From positions 1 through 40,783 of the forward strand of contig JAQVCV010000045.1 in assembly GCA_028689615.1 (NCBI GenBank): a stretch of 40,783 bases of DNA. Direction: 5' to 3'. The stretch's first letter is position 1. Each line of letters begins with the position of its first letter. Position numbers and translations under genes: made by a program. The notes beneath the pieces were generated by a model, which saw only the letters and a program-made list of their open reading frames with translations, was not told the DNA's origin and ran no database searches. This DNA is from Bacteroidales bacterium. Lineage in GTDB: Bacteria; Bacteroidota; Bacteroidia; Bacteroidales; TTA-H9. Shown one piece after another: positions 16,420 to 23,846 of this stretch.

Positions 16420-17421
16420 ATGCTGATAGCCATGATACTGGCCTACTTCAGGCTCCGTGGTCGCCTCTCGTTACCGGGCATCGTGATGATGATGCCCCTT
16501 TTGGTTTTCCCTATGAATTGTTGCGTGAATGCTCAGCAGTCGCCCGATGCCCTGCCTGGTATCGACAACACCCCTGCCGTGATGGAGGGATTCACCCGGT
16601 TTGAGGCCACTCCCGCCAAAGCATCCAAAAAACTCCCAAAAGACCTGCGCGAAACCAGCGCTCTCATTTGGTTTAGGGGAGCCTGGTGGACTCTTAACGA
16701 CAGCGGAGGGAAACCCGAAGTGTACAGGCTGAGCAAATCGGGAAACCGGATAGAGCAGGTTGTGGCTTTGTCGGGCGTAGAAAACAACGATTGGGAAGAC
16801 CTGGCCACCGATGGAACCTGGCTCTATGTTGGCGACTTTGGCAACAACGGCGGCAAACGGACCAACCTTGCCGTGTATAAAGTGGCTTGGATCAACATCC
16901 CCAACGAGGGCAACGTGACCCTTAAACCTCAGGTGATCAGGTTTGCCTGGGCCGATCAGGCCGACCTCCACCCGAAAGCCTACAGGCACAACTTCGATTG
17001 CGAAGCTATGTTTTGTGCAGGTGGAAGCGTGTGGCTGTGGACAAAAAACTGGAACAACCTCAACTCGCGCCTTTACGAATTGCCTGCACAAACCGGGAGC
17101 TACAACCTGAAACCCGTTTATGAATTTGATGCCAATCTGCGAGTAACTGGTGCCGACTACGATACCAACCGCCGCATACTGGCTCTGGTGGGCTACATCG
17201 ATTTTTTGCCCTCTGTGTGGCTCTTCACCAATTTCCATCCCAAAATACCTGCCGATGGCGGACGCATCAGAATCGACATGACCAGTATGGCCGGCACCCA
17301 GGCCGAAGGCATCTGCTTTGGCGACAACGGACAGCTTTGGTTCTCTGCCGAAAAGACCAAAGTGCGTCCTCAAATGATTTATCAGCTCAACGTGAACACC
17401 TTTGTTCGACCCAACCTCTAA
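16420..17421 (+). CDS. Exported propeller-like protein of unknown function
   Basis: 333 residues with an N-terminal hydrophobic segment ending in VNAQQ, consistent with a type I signal peptide (the first 20 residues are polar, so a later ATG around residue 23 is possible). The body has repeated short strands resembling a six-bladed beta-propeller: LRETSALIWFRGAWWTLNDSGG, NDWEDLATD, LYVGDFGNNGG, DCEAMFC and QAEGICF. The acidic positions in NDSGG, DWED, GDFGNN and DCEA look like a metal or phosphate site, but this is only a by-eye view. I recognise it as a type of hypothetical protein frequent in Bacteroidota and related in shape to SdiA-regulated/esterase-like propellers, with no known reaction. 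AAGGAG at 16405-16410 is a usable ribosome site. Coupled to folD. Confidence 0.7.
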   Translation: MLIAMILAYFRLRGRLSLPGIVMMMPLLVFPMNCCVNAQQSPDALPGIDNTPAVMEGFTRFEATPAKASKKLPKDLRETSALIWFRGAWWTLNDSGGKPEVYRLSKSGNRIEQVVALSGVENNDWEDLATDGTWLYVGDFGNNGGKRTNLAVYKVAWINIPNEGNVTLKPQVIRFAWADQADLHPKAYRHNFDCEAMFCAGGSVWLWTKNWNNLNSRLYELPAQTGSYNLKPVYEFDANLRVTGADYDTNRRILALVGYIDFLPSVWLFTNFHPKIPADGGRIRIDMTSMAGTQAEGICFGDNGQLWFSAEKTKVRPQMIYQLNVNTFVRPNL

Positions 17422-17454
17422 CCCTGTGAAAACAGCTGTACCGAATTCCGAATC

Positions 17455-18087
17455 ATGATTAAATACGACCTCAACCTCCTCGACGAAGGGAAAAAACTAC
17501 CCCTGGTAGAAGAATTCTATACCCTTCAGGGCGAAGGAATACAAACAGGTACTGCCGCCTATTTCGTTAGACTGGGAGGTTGCGATGTGGGCTGCGCCTG
17601 GTGCGATACCAAGCACAGTTGGAACCCAACGCTTTTTCCTCCCGTAGCCACCGACGACATCGTGCAGCGAGCCGCCTCCTTTGCAGCCAAAGCGGTGGTG
17701 GTTACAGGCGGCGAACCTACAACCTACCCTCTGGGCTACTTTACAAGCAAACTCATGGAGGCCGGAATAAAAACCTTTCTTGAAACTTCGGGAGCCTATC
17801 CCCTCACAGGCCGTTGGGACTGGATTTGCCTGTCGCCCAAACGCAACGCACCACCGGTTGGAAACATTCACCAGCATGCGCACGAACTGAAAGTGGTGAT
17901 ACACGAGGAGGCCGATTTGCTGTGGGCCGAAGAGAATGCCGCCCTGGTTGCCGATACCTGTTTCCTGCTGCTTCAACCCGAATGGAGCCGCCGCGAACAA
18001 CTCCTGCCGCAACTGATCGACTACGTGCAACAAAACCCACGCTGGCGGTTGTCGTTGCAGGTGCATAAATGGTTGAGGATACCCTAG
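17455..18087 (+). CDS. queE: 7-carboxy-7-deazaguanine synthase (radical SAM)
   Basis: Makes 7-carboxy-7-deazaguanine from 6-carboxytetrahydropterin, a step of queuosine (preQ0) synthesis. 210 residues. The N-terminal FYTLQGEGIQTG is the usual QueE opening. The iron-sulfur motif is Cys43-x3-Cys47-x2-Cys50 in GGCDVGCAWCDTKHSW, with the CDT/S-W signature of the family; TGGEPT follows as the SAM-binding GGE motif. The C-terminal QVHKWLRIP matches the family end. Other queuosine genes (queC, queD, queF) are not in the window. It lies 33 bases after the propeller-like gene and may close the ffh-folD group. A structured element starts 28 bases after its stop. Confidence 0.94.
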   Translation: MIKYDLNLLDEGKKLPLVEEFYTLQGEGIQTGTAAYFVRLGGCDVGCAWCDTKHSWNPTLFPPVATDDIVQRAASFAAKAVVVTGGEPTTYPLGYFTSKLMEAGIKTFLETSGAYPLTGRWDWICLSPKRNAPPVGNIHQHAHELKVVIHEEADLLWAEENAALVADTCFLLLQPEWSRREQLLPQLIDYVQQNPRWRLSLQVHKWLRIP

Positions 18088-18115
18088 GGGAGGTTTGGTT
18101 TGCATGGTTTGTTTT

Positions 18116-18213
18116 ATTTCCCCCGAAAAACATTGTCAAGAGCGCACCGACCTAATCGATAATCCACCGGCTCGATTTTTATTCGTCGGCGGGCAATGAG
18201 GTTTCGGGGAAAT
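18116..18213. repeat. Nested inverted-repeat element (possible structured RNA or palindromic insertion)
   Basis: Outer arms: ATTTCCCC(C)GAAA...CATTG at 18116-18135 with CAATG...TTTCGGGGAAAT at 18194-18213. Middle arms: CCGAC at 18147-18151 with GTCGG at 18185-18189. Inner arms: AATCGA at 18154-18159 with TCGATT at 18172-18177. The three pairs are nested and can form one long imperfect hairpin. There is no T-run after it, so it is not a standard terminator. Confidence 0.6.
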
Positions 18214-18294
18214 TAGTCGGGTTTTGGGGGTAGATGAAGATACAATCGCTGCTTCAAAAGATCGCAAGACTACAAAATGCGCACTGTTTAAATA

Positions 18295-18504
18295 AGTTTA
18301 CAAACCCCTGTCCCAACGATGAGACTGGTATAAGTCAGTTTACAAACCCCAGTCCCAACGATGAGACTGGCATAAGTCAACTTACAAACCCCGGCCACAA
18401 CGTTGTGGATGCCCTTTGCAAGCTTACGAACCCCGGCCACAACGTTGTGGATGCCCTTTGCAAGCTTACGAACCCCGACCACAACGTTGTGGATGCCCTT
18501 TGCA
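18295..18504. repeat. Five 42-bp tandem repeats in two subtypes, each with an internal dyad
   Basis: Units at 18295, 18337 (type A) and 18379, 18421, 18463 (type B), each exactly 42 bp, with a partial sixth unit to about 18516. All share a 5' block of the form AGYTTACRAACCCC. Type A then has CCAGTC-N10-GACTGG (clean in the second unit, one mismatch in the first); type B has the perfect palindrome CCACAACGTTGTGG. The arms differ completely between types while the dyad is kept around a common CAACG core. The spacing is unbroken, so it is not a CRISPR array. Confidence 0.9.
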
Positions 18505-18651
18505 AGTTTATGAACCTTTTTTTTTCATACCGATGGTTATTTGAACAGACCTAAGCAGACCGCAGGAAACAAGATAAAGCCACTCAAACCCACAACCCCC
18601 TCAACCCAATCCCAAAAACAACTACTTTTACCAAATCAAAACGTCACTCCT

Positions 18652-20616
18652 ATGACCCTCCACACCATCGGCCGATGGCTTCTAGTTTTAATACTTACAA
18701 CCACAGGGTTGGTGCATGCCCAGCAAGGCGAATTAAGCACCGAATCGCAGCGTGCAATCAGGTATTATTATAAAGGCAGCGAATCGTACAGGTTGCGCGA
18801 TTATCACAATGCCGAAGCCGATCTTCAGCAAGCTGTGGCTGCCGACGATCAGTTTTCGGAAGCCTACATGGTGCTGGGTGATCTCTATACCGATCAGAAA
18901 AACTACGAAAAAGCCATCGTCTTCTATGGCTATGCAATCACCAAAGGACGAAGGCTCTACCCGCAAGCCTACTTCTACATGGCCAAGCTTCAACACAAAA
19001 GCGGTCGCTACGAAGAGGCCATTACCAACTACGGCTTGATGGTTCAAAACTCAACCCGCAACGACGAGCGAAGAATTCTTTTAGAATCGCTGATAAGCGA
19101 TTGCCGGTTTGCCATCGAGCAGATGCAACACCCGCTGCCGTTCAATCCCCAGAATCTGGGATCGGCTGTCAACACATCCAAAGCAGAGTATTTTCCATGC
19201 CTCACCGTTGACGGACAAACCCTTCTCTTCACCCGTCGCGAAAAGCTGGAAGGTGAAAACTTCGAGCAGGAAGACTTCTACATGAGCACACGGGCCGACA
19301 GCGGCTGGCAAACCGCCCATCCCGTTGGGATTCCCATCAACACCCGATGGAACGAGGGAGCTCCCACCCTTTCGCCCGACGGGCAATACATCATCTTCAC
19401 GGCCTGCGCCAACGCTGCCCGCGATTACGGTCCCGATCGCGAAGGTTATGGCAGTTGCGACTTGTTTGCCTCGCGCCGCGTGGGAACCGGATGGACAGAG
19501 CCGGTCAACCTGGGAACCCCCGTGAACAGCGGCTATTGGGAAACACAACCCTCGTTTGCTTCCGACGGGCGCACCCTCTATTTCGTGCGAGGCTACCGCG
19601 ACAAACAAGGCGAGAGCCAACAGGATATTTTCACCAGCGAGATGTTGTCCGATGGTCAGTGGAGTGTTCCGGTAAAACTGCCCGACGTCATCAACAGCGC
19701 GGGGCGCGAAGAGAGCGTTTTTATACATCCCGATGGACGCACCCTCTATTTCAGTTCCGATGGTCACCAGGGGATGGGCGGCCTCGACATTTTCATGAGC
19801 CGCCGCCACGACAACGGTGAATGGTCGAAACCCGTCAACCTGGGATACCCCATCAACACCTGGCGCGACGAGAACAGCCTGTTGGTCTCGGGCGATGGCA
19901 AACTGGGCTACTTTGCCAGCGACCGGCCAGGAGGATTCGGGAGCCTCGACCTTTACAGCTTCGAGATGCCCGATACCCTGCGCCCCCAACGCATCACCTA
20001 CCTCAAGGGAACGGTTTACGATGCCCTGTCGAACCAGAAACTGGAAGCACGGTTTGAACTCATCAACCTGCTCAACAACCAGGTGGTTGTAAGCAGCGTG
20101 AGCAACCCGCTGACCGGCGAATTCCTGGTAGCATTGCCTTCGGGAAAAACGTATGCGCTCAACGTATCGCGAAAAGGCTACCTTTTCTACTCCGATCACT
20201 TCGACTTCGCGGGCGACCACGGCATTGGCAACCCCTTCCTGCGCGATGTCCCCCTGCAGCCCATCACAGTGGGTAAAAGCGTGGTGCTGAAGAATGTTTT
20301 CTTCGATACCGACAGTTTCAACCTCAAACCAGAATCGCGCGCCGAACTCGACCGCCTGGCGATGCTGCTCGACGAAAACCCCACCATGAAAATCGAAATT
20401 GGCGGACATACCGACAGCCAGGGCAACGATGCCTACAACCTCGAACTGTCGCTTAACCGCGCCCGCGCTGTTTTCGATTACCTGGCAGCCAAAGCCACGA
20501 ACCCCAAACGACTCACCTATGCCGGTTATGGCGAAACCACCCCTGTGGCCGACAACACCACCGAGAACGGTCGTGCCCAAAACCGCCGGACAGCCTTCAG
20601 GGTGATGGGACTCTGA
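18652..20616 (+). CDS. TPR-PD40-CRD-OmpA envelope protein (PorE-like architecture)
   Basis: 654 residues from the ATG at 18652 (the frame is open from 18541 via a TTG, but the ATG gives a clean signal peptide, MTLHTIGRWLL...LVHAQQ). Order: TPR repeats (about 30-160); PD40/WD40-like propeller (about 165-440, repeats such as APTLSPDGQYIIFTA, PSFASDGRTLYFVR, FIHPDGRTLYFSS); a carboxypeptidase-regulatory-like domain (about 445-530); and an OmpA C-terminal peptidoglycan-binding domain (about 545-654, GHTDSQGNDAYN, LSLNRARAVFDYL, NRRTAFRV). This matches PorE, a component of type IX secretion that anchors to peptidoglycan, but Bacteroidota carry several paralogues of this design, so no symbol is given. 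No lipobox Cys. A long antisense frame over it is a codon-usage shadow. Confidence 0.88.
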   Translation: MTLHTIGRWLLVLILTTTGLVHAQQGELSTESQRAIRYYYKGSESYRLRDYHNAEADLQQAVAADDQFSEAYMVLGDLYTDQKNYEKAIVFYGYAITKGRRLYPQAYFYMAKLQHKSGRYEEAITNYGLMVQNSTRNDERRILLESLISDCRFAIEQMQHPLPFNPQNLGSAVNTSKAEYFPCLTVDGQTLLFTRREKLEGENFEQEDFYMSTRADSGWQTAHPVGIPINTRWNEGAPTLSPDGQYIIFTACANAARDYGPDREGYGSCDLFASRRVGTGWTEPVNLGTPVNSGYWETQPSFASDGRTLYFVRGYRDKQGESQQDIFTSEMLSDGQWSVPVKLPDVINSAGREESVFIHPDGRTLYFSSDGHQGMGGLDIFMSRRHDNGEWSKPVNLGYPINTWRDENSLLVSGDGKLGYFASDRPGGFGSLDLYSFEMPDTLRPQRITYLKGTVYDALSNQKLEARFELINLLNNQVVVSSVSNPLTGEFLVALPSGKTYALNVSRKGYLFYSDHFDFAGDHGIGNPFLRDVPLQPITVGKSVVLKNVFFDTDSFNLKPESRAELDRLAMLLDENPTMKIEIGGHTDSQGNDAYNLELSLNRARAVFDYLAAKATNPKRLTYAGYGETTPVADNTTENGRAQNRRTAFRVMGL

Positions 20617-20641
20617 GGTTGCAGACGCGGTACGAAACCGT

Positions 20642-20649
20642 TACCTTTG
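20642..20649 (+). promoter_or_regulatory. Promoter -7 element of the DUF2179-type gene
   Basis: TACCTTTG followed by CA, perfect TAnnTTTG match, 18 bases before the ATG at 20668; the predicted leader is only about 12 nt. Confidence 0.7.
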
Positions 20650-20667
20650 CAAAAAAACTGACGATTC

Positions 20668-21267
20668 ATGGACACCCTCTTTGCCCACGACTCCTTCTTC
20701 TTCACCTACATCGTGGTTCCTTCGCTCATCTTCCTGGCCCGAATCAGCGATCAGAGCATCGGAACCCTGCGTATCATCTTCGTATCGAAAGGCTACCGTT
20801 TCTGGGGCCCTTTCCTTGGCTTCTTCGAAGTGATTATCTGGCTGATAGCTGTACGCTTTGCACTTAAATACATCGACAGCAACATCTTTTGCTACATAGC
20901 CTACGGCGCCGGCTTCGCCATGGGCAACTACATCGGCATCCGCCTCGACGAAAAAATATCGCTCGGAACCGTCCTTTTGCGCATCATCCCAAAAAAAGAC
21001 ACCACCGAGCTGGAACGCTACTTCATCGAACACCACTTCGGACTCACCAAGGTTGACGCCGAAGGATCGACCGGCAAGGTGAAGATCATTTTCACCATCA
21101 TCAAACGGAAAGACATTCCGCACGTTACCAGCGTGATCAACCAGTTTAACCCCAATGCCTTCTATACCATCGAGGAGATCAAAGCCGTGAACCGCGGCGT
21201 TTTCAAGCCACGACCCAACCGCACTTTGCTCGAATCAATAGGTTTTGCTGCCCGCAAGGCAAAATAA
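20668..21267 (+). CDS. DUF5698/DUF2179 membrane protein (UPF0316 family)
   Basis: 199 residues. Three membrane segments in the first 95 residues (around 10-28, 42-64 and 70-90), including ARISDQSIGTLRIIF and GFFEVIIWL, the recognisable DUF5698 core. A soluble C-terminal DUF2179 domain follows (LLRIIPKKD...TKVDAEGSTGK...IFTIIKRKDI), of the kind that ends many YitT-type proteins and binds small ligands in some relatives. The cellular role is not known. It has its own promoter; the next gene starts 12 bases after the stop. Confidence 0.85.
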   Translation: MDTLFAHDSFFFTYIVVPSLIFLARISDQSIGTLRIIFVSKGYRFWGPFLGFFEVIIWLIAVRFALKYIDSNIFCYIAYGAGFAMGNYIGIRLDEKISLGTVLLRIIPKKDTTELERYFIEHHFGLTKVDAEGSTGKVKIIFTIIKRKDIPHVTSVINQFNPNAFYTIEEIKAVNRGVFKPRPNRTLLESIGFAARKAK

Positions 21268-21279
21268 AAAAGCATACCT

Positions 21280-21723
21280 GTGAAACCACTCGCTTACCAA
21301 TCAATCATCTATGTTGCTGTGCAGGTTTCATCAATTGCTTACCTGTTTTTCACCCAGTTTTCATTCCCTCTGGCGCCACCGACGATGGTAGCTGCTCTGG
21401 CAGGTGCCCTGATTGCATTCTGGGCTATTTGGGAGATGCGACAATCGCGCCTTAACATCCTGCCCGACCTGCTGCCGGGCTCACGACTGATCACCACTGG
21501 TCCTTATCGTGTGGTGCGTCATCCAATGTACACCTCGCTTCTGGTAGTTTTTGTTCCTTGGGTGGCTGTTGATTTTACCACATCGCGACTTCTAGCCCTC
21601 TTGTTGATGCTGCTCTCCCTTTTGCTTAAAATGGCACGCGAAGAGAAACAACTCAAAAGCGCTTTTGCTGAATATACTACCTATTCGGCCAGAACCTGGC
21701 GACTCATTCCTCTGGTTTTCTAA
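21280..21723 (+). CDS. Isoprenylcysteine carboxyl methyltransferase-type membrane protein
   Basis: 147 residues from a GTG start at 21280. About four membrane segments and the C-terminal signature of the ICMT/phospholipid methyltransferase superfamily: LITTGPYRVVRHPMYTSLLV, then EEKQL...YTTYSARTWRLIP, where the RHPxY and EE motifs bind S-adenosylmethionine. Members methylate lipids or small molecules at the membrane; the substrate cannot be told here. It probably shares the transcript of the gene before it. Shorter than many relatives (about 180-200 residues), lacking one N-terminal membrane segment. Confidence 0.82.
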   Translation: MKPLAYQSIIYVAVQVSSIAYLFFTQFSFPLAPPTMVAALAGALIAFWAIWEMRQSRLNILPDLLPGSRLITTGPYRVVRHPMYTSLLVVFVPWVAVDFTTSRLLALLLMLLSLLLKMAREEKQLKSAFAEYTTYSARTWRLIPLVF

Positions 21724-21787
21724 AAGTGTTGTGTTTATCGTGCACATCCCTTTCAGAGAGCTTTTAGACTGTTCGGATGTGGATCGC

Positions 21788-21795
21788 TATTTTTG
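21788..21795 (+). promoter_or_regulatory. Promoter -7 element of the molybdoenzyme operon
   Basis: TATTTTTG matches TAnnTTTG; the RNA would start near 21802, 14 bases before the ATG at 21816. No CRP/FNR-like palindrome was recognised nearby. Confidence 0.55.
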
Positions 21796-21815
21796 TCAGG
21801 CTAAACCTTCGTTGA

Positions 21816-23843
21816 ATGACCGAATATTCTACAGTTTGTCCGCGCAATTGCTACAGCACCTGTAGCTTCAAAGTAGTGACCGAAAACGGCCGGATTGCAG
21901 CCATCAGACCGCATGCCGCCAACCTGGCCACACCAGAAGGGCCGTGTCTCAAAGGGTTGGCATACGTAGAACGCGCCAATTCCGCTGACAGGCTTTTGTA
22001 CCCGCTTCGGAAAGTCGGCAACGGGCAATTCGAGCGCGTCAGTTGGGGCGAAGCCTTCGACCTGCTCACCAACCGCCTGCGGAAATACCGCGACGAGTCG
22101 GGGCCACACTCGGTGATGTTTTTCGCTGCCAGCGGAATGTCGGGGCTCCTCAACGGGGTTGCCACCAACTTCTGGAAACTTTTTGGCGGCGCAACCACCA
22201 CCTACGGCAACCTCTGCTGGCCTGCCGGACTTGAAGCTACCCGCCTTACACTGGGAGCCAACCTCCACAACGATCCCTGGGATCTTGTCAACGCCCGACT
22301 GATAGTGCTTTGGGGAAAAAATCCAGCCGAGACCAACGTTCAGCAGATGCTTCACATTGCCAAAGCCCAGGAAACCGGAGCCCGCCTGATGGTGGTTGAT
22401 CCGCGGCGCACAGCCTCGTCGGACAGAGCCCAATGGCTTGTGCAGATCAAACCAGGAACCGATGCGGCCCTGGCTCTCGGGCTGGCTAACGAACTGATAC
22501 GACAGGGGCTTACCAACAAAAAATTTATCGAAACCCATGTTTTGGGGTTCGACAGCTTCGCAGAACGGGTAAAAAACTACCAACCAGAAAAAGTGGCCGC
22601 TGTGTGCGGAATACCGGCAAAATCCATCCCAATGTTAGCCGAGATCATTGGAACAACCGCCCCAATGACTCTGGTGCCGGGCTATGGCATGCAACGCTTC
22701 AGCAACGGGGGACAAACCATCAGGGCATTGCTTGCCTTGTCGGTTATCACCGGAAACATTGGCATTGCAGGCGGATGCTGGCACTACGCCAACTTGCAGA
22801 GTTACGTGTTCGATGCCCTGAAAGAACCCGAAAACTACTATCCAGGCACCGAAGCCCCCTGTTTCAGACGCGCCGTTTCGATGGCCCGCCTGGGCGACGA
22901 TTTGCTCAACCTCACCAACCCTGCGGTGAGGATGATCTGGGTAGAACGGGGCAACCCCCTCACCCAGAACCCCGATACCAACAAAGTGAGGCAGGCCTTC
23001 CGCAAGGCCGAATTCAGAGTGGTGGTTGACCAATTCATGACCGACACCGCGCTGGAAGCCGATCTGGTGCTTCCCGCCAAAAACATGTTTGAGCAAGCCG
23101 ATCTGGTGGGATCTTACTGGAACCCCTACGTGCAATTGCGGCAACAAGTGACAGAACCCGCCGGAGAGGTGAAACCCGAATCGGAAATTTACCACCAGCT
23201 TGCCAGCAGGCTCGGCTTTGATGCTGAAGCCACTGCCTTGGCCCTGCCATCGCCAGGGAAAGAAAACACCGAAAACTGGCTTGCCAAAAAACTAAAACCC
23301 TTCGACGGCTTAACGCTCGAAAAACTCAAAGAGGGTCCGGTGCTGCCCCCCACGCACCAACCCATCCCTTTTGCCAATGGCCACTTCCCTACCCCGTCGG
23401 GGAAAATTGAACTATGGAGCGATGAAGCCGCCCGCAGGTGGGGAGTAGATCCCCTGCCCGACTACATCCCGCTCGAAACCAACCACCAATTCCCCCTGAT
23501 GCTCATGTCGCCCAACTCAAAAAACCGCATCCACTCGCAATTCGGCAACCTGGAAGTGATCAGGCAGTTTGAATCTGAGCCCGTTTTGTGGGTCAACCCG
23601 GTTGATGCATCATCGCGCGGGTTGAAAAACCACGACAAAGCCACACTTTTCAACGATGTGGCAGAAGCCCCTGTTGTGATTGGCCTCGATGCCGGCATCA
23701 GACAGGGAGGCGTAGTGCTCACCAACGGCCACTGGCATCAACACGGGGCCAGTCCCAACCTTTTCACCCGTGGACGACACACCGATATGGGTTATGGAAC
23801 GGCCTTTCACGACACCTTTGTTGAACTAAAAAAGAGGGTATAA
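21816..23843 (+). CDS. Molybdopterin-dependent oxidoreductase catalytic subunit, no export leader
   Basis: 675 residues of the DMSO-reductase superfamily. An N-terminal [4Fe-4S] motif (Cys8-x3-Cys12-x3-Cys16...Cys44, CPRNCYSTCSF and GPCLKG), then the bis-MGD binding domains. YGNLCWPAG places Cys134 as the likely molybdenum ligand region, as opposed to the Ser of DmsA. Other visible parts: LWGKNPAETN, VDPRRTASSD, GYGMQRF, and the C-terminal MGD-binding domain with LMSPNSKNRIHSQFG. There is no twin-arginine signal, and a TGA stop lies directly before the ATG in the same frame, so no leader can be hidden upstream. The substrate is unknown; sulfur-oxide, polysulfide or formate-type reactions are all possible. 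Partner subunit follows after 3 bases. Confidence 0.88.
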   Translation: MTEYSTVCPRNCYSTCSFKVVTENGRIAAIRPHAANLATPEGPCLKGLAYVERANSADRLLYPLRKVGNGQFERVSWGEAFDLLTNRLRKYRDESGPHSVMFFAASGMSGLLNGVATNFWKLFGGATTTYGNLCWPAGLEATRLTLGANLHNDPWDLVNARLIVLWGKNPAETNVQQMLHIAKAQETGARLMVVDPRRTASSDRAQWLVQIKPGTDAALALGLANELIRQGLTNKKFIETHVLGFDSFAERVKNYQPEKVAAVCGIPAKSIPMLAEIIGTTAPMTLVPGYGMQRFSNGGQTIRALLALSVITGNIGIAGGCWHYANLQSYVFDALKEPENYYPGTEAPCFRRAVSMARLGDDLLNLTNPAVRMIWVERGNPLTQNPDTNKVRQAFRKAEFRVVVDQFMTDTALEADLVLPAKNMFEQADLVGSYWNPYVQLRQQVTEPAGEVKPESEIYHQLASRLGFDAEATALALPSPGKENTENWLAKKLKPFDGLTLEKLKEGPVLPPTHQPIPFANGHFPTPSGKIELWSDEAARRWGVDPLPDYIPLETNHQFPLMLMSPNSKNRIHSQFGNLEVIRQFESEPVLWVNPVDASSRGLKNHDKATLFNDVAEAPVVIGLDAGIRQGGVVLTNGHWHQHGASPNLFTRGRHTDMGYGTAFHDTFVELKKRV

Positions 23844-23846
23844 GCC

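Larger units (their letters stand above)
18088..18651. other. Gene-poor stretch with structured and repeated DNA
   Basis: 564 bases between queE and the OmpA-like gene. Holds a nested inverted repeat (18116-18213) and five 42-bp tandem repeats (18295-18504), followed by a T9 run and about 110 bases of A/C-rich leader before the ATG at 18652. A weak TACTTTTA box (18623-18630) may be the promoter of the downstream gene. A 106-codon frame (18234-18554) runs through the repeats but is not convincing as a gene. Confidence 0.8.

Noticed and set aside
16471-17373. 300-codon antisense frame over the propeller-like gene
   Set aside because: No start context or family likeness; the sense frame has a ribosome site and signal peptide.
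18295-18504. CRISPR array
   Set aside because: Units are contiguous and nearly identical, without unique spacers, and no cas genes are present.
18234-18554. 106-codon frame through the 42-bp repeats
   Set aside because: The period of 42 keeps any frame open, the flanks lack likely coding character, and the repeats have DNA dyads that explain the conservation better. Kept as an alternative in the findings, not as a gene.
19081-20580. 499-codon antisense frame over the PorE-like gene
   Set aside because: Mirror of the codon usage of the sense gene; translation is low in recognisable domains, and the sense frame has clear TPR, PD40 and OmpA motifs.
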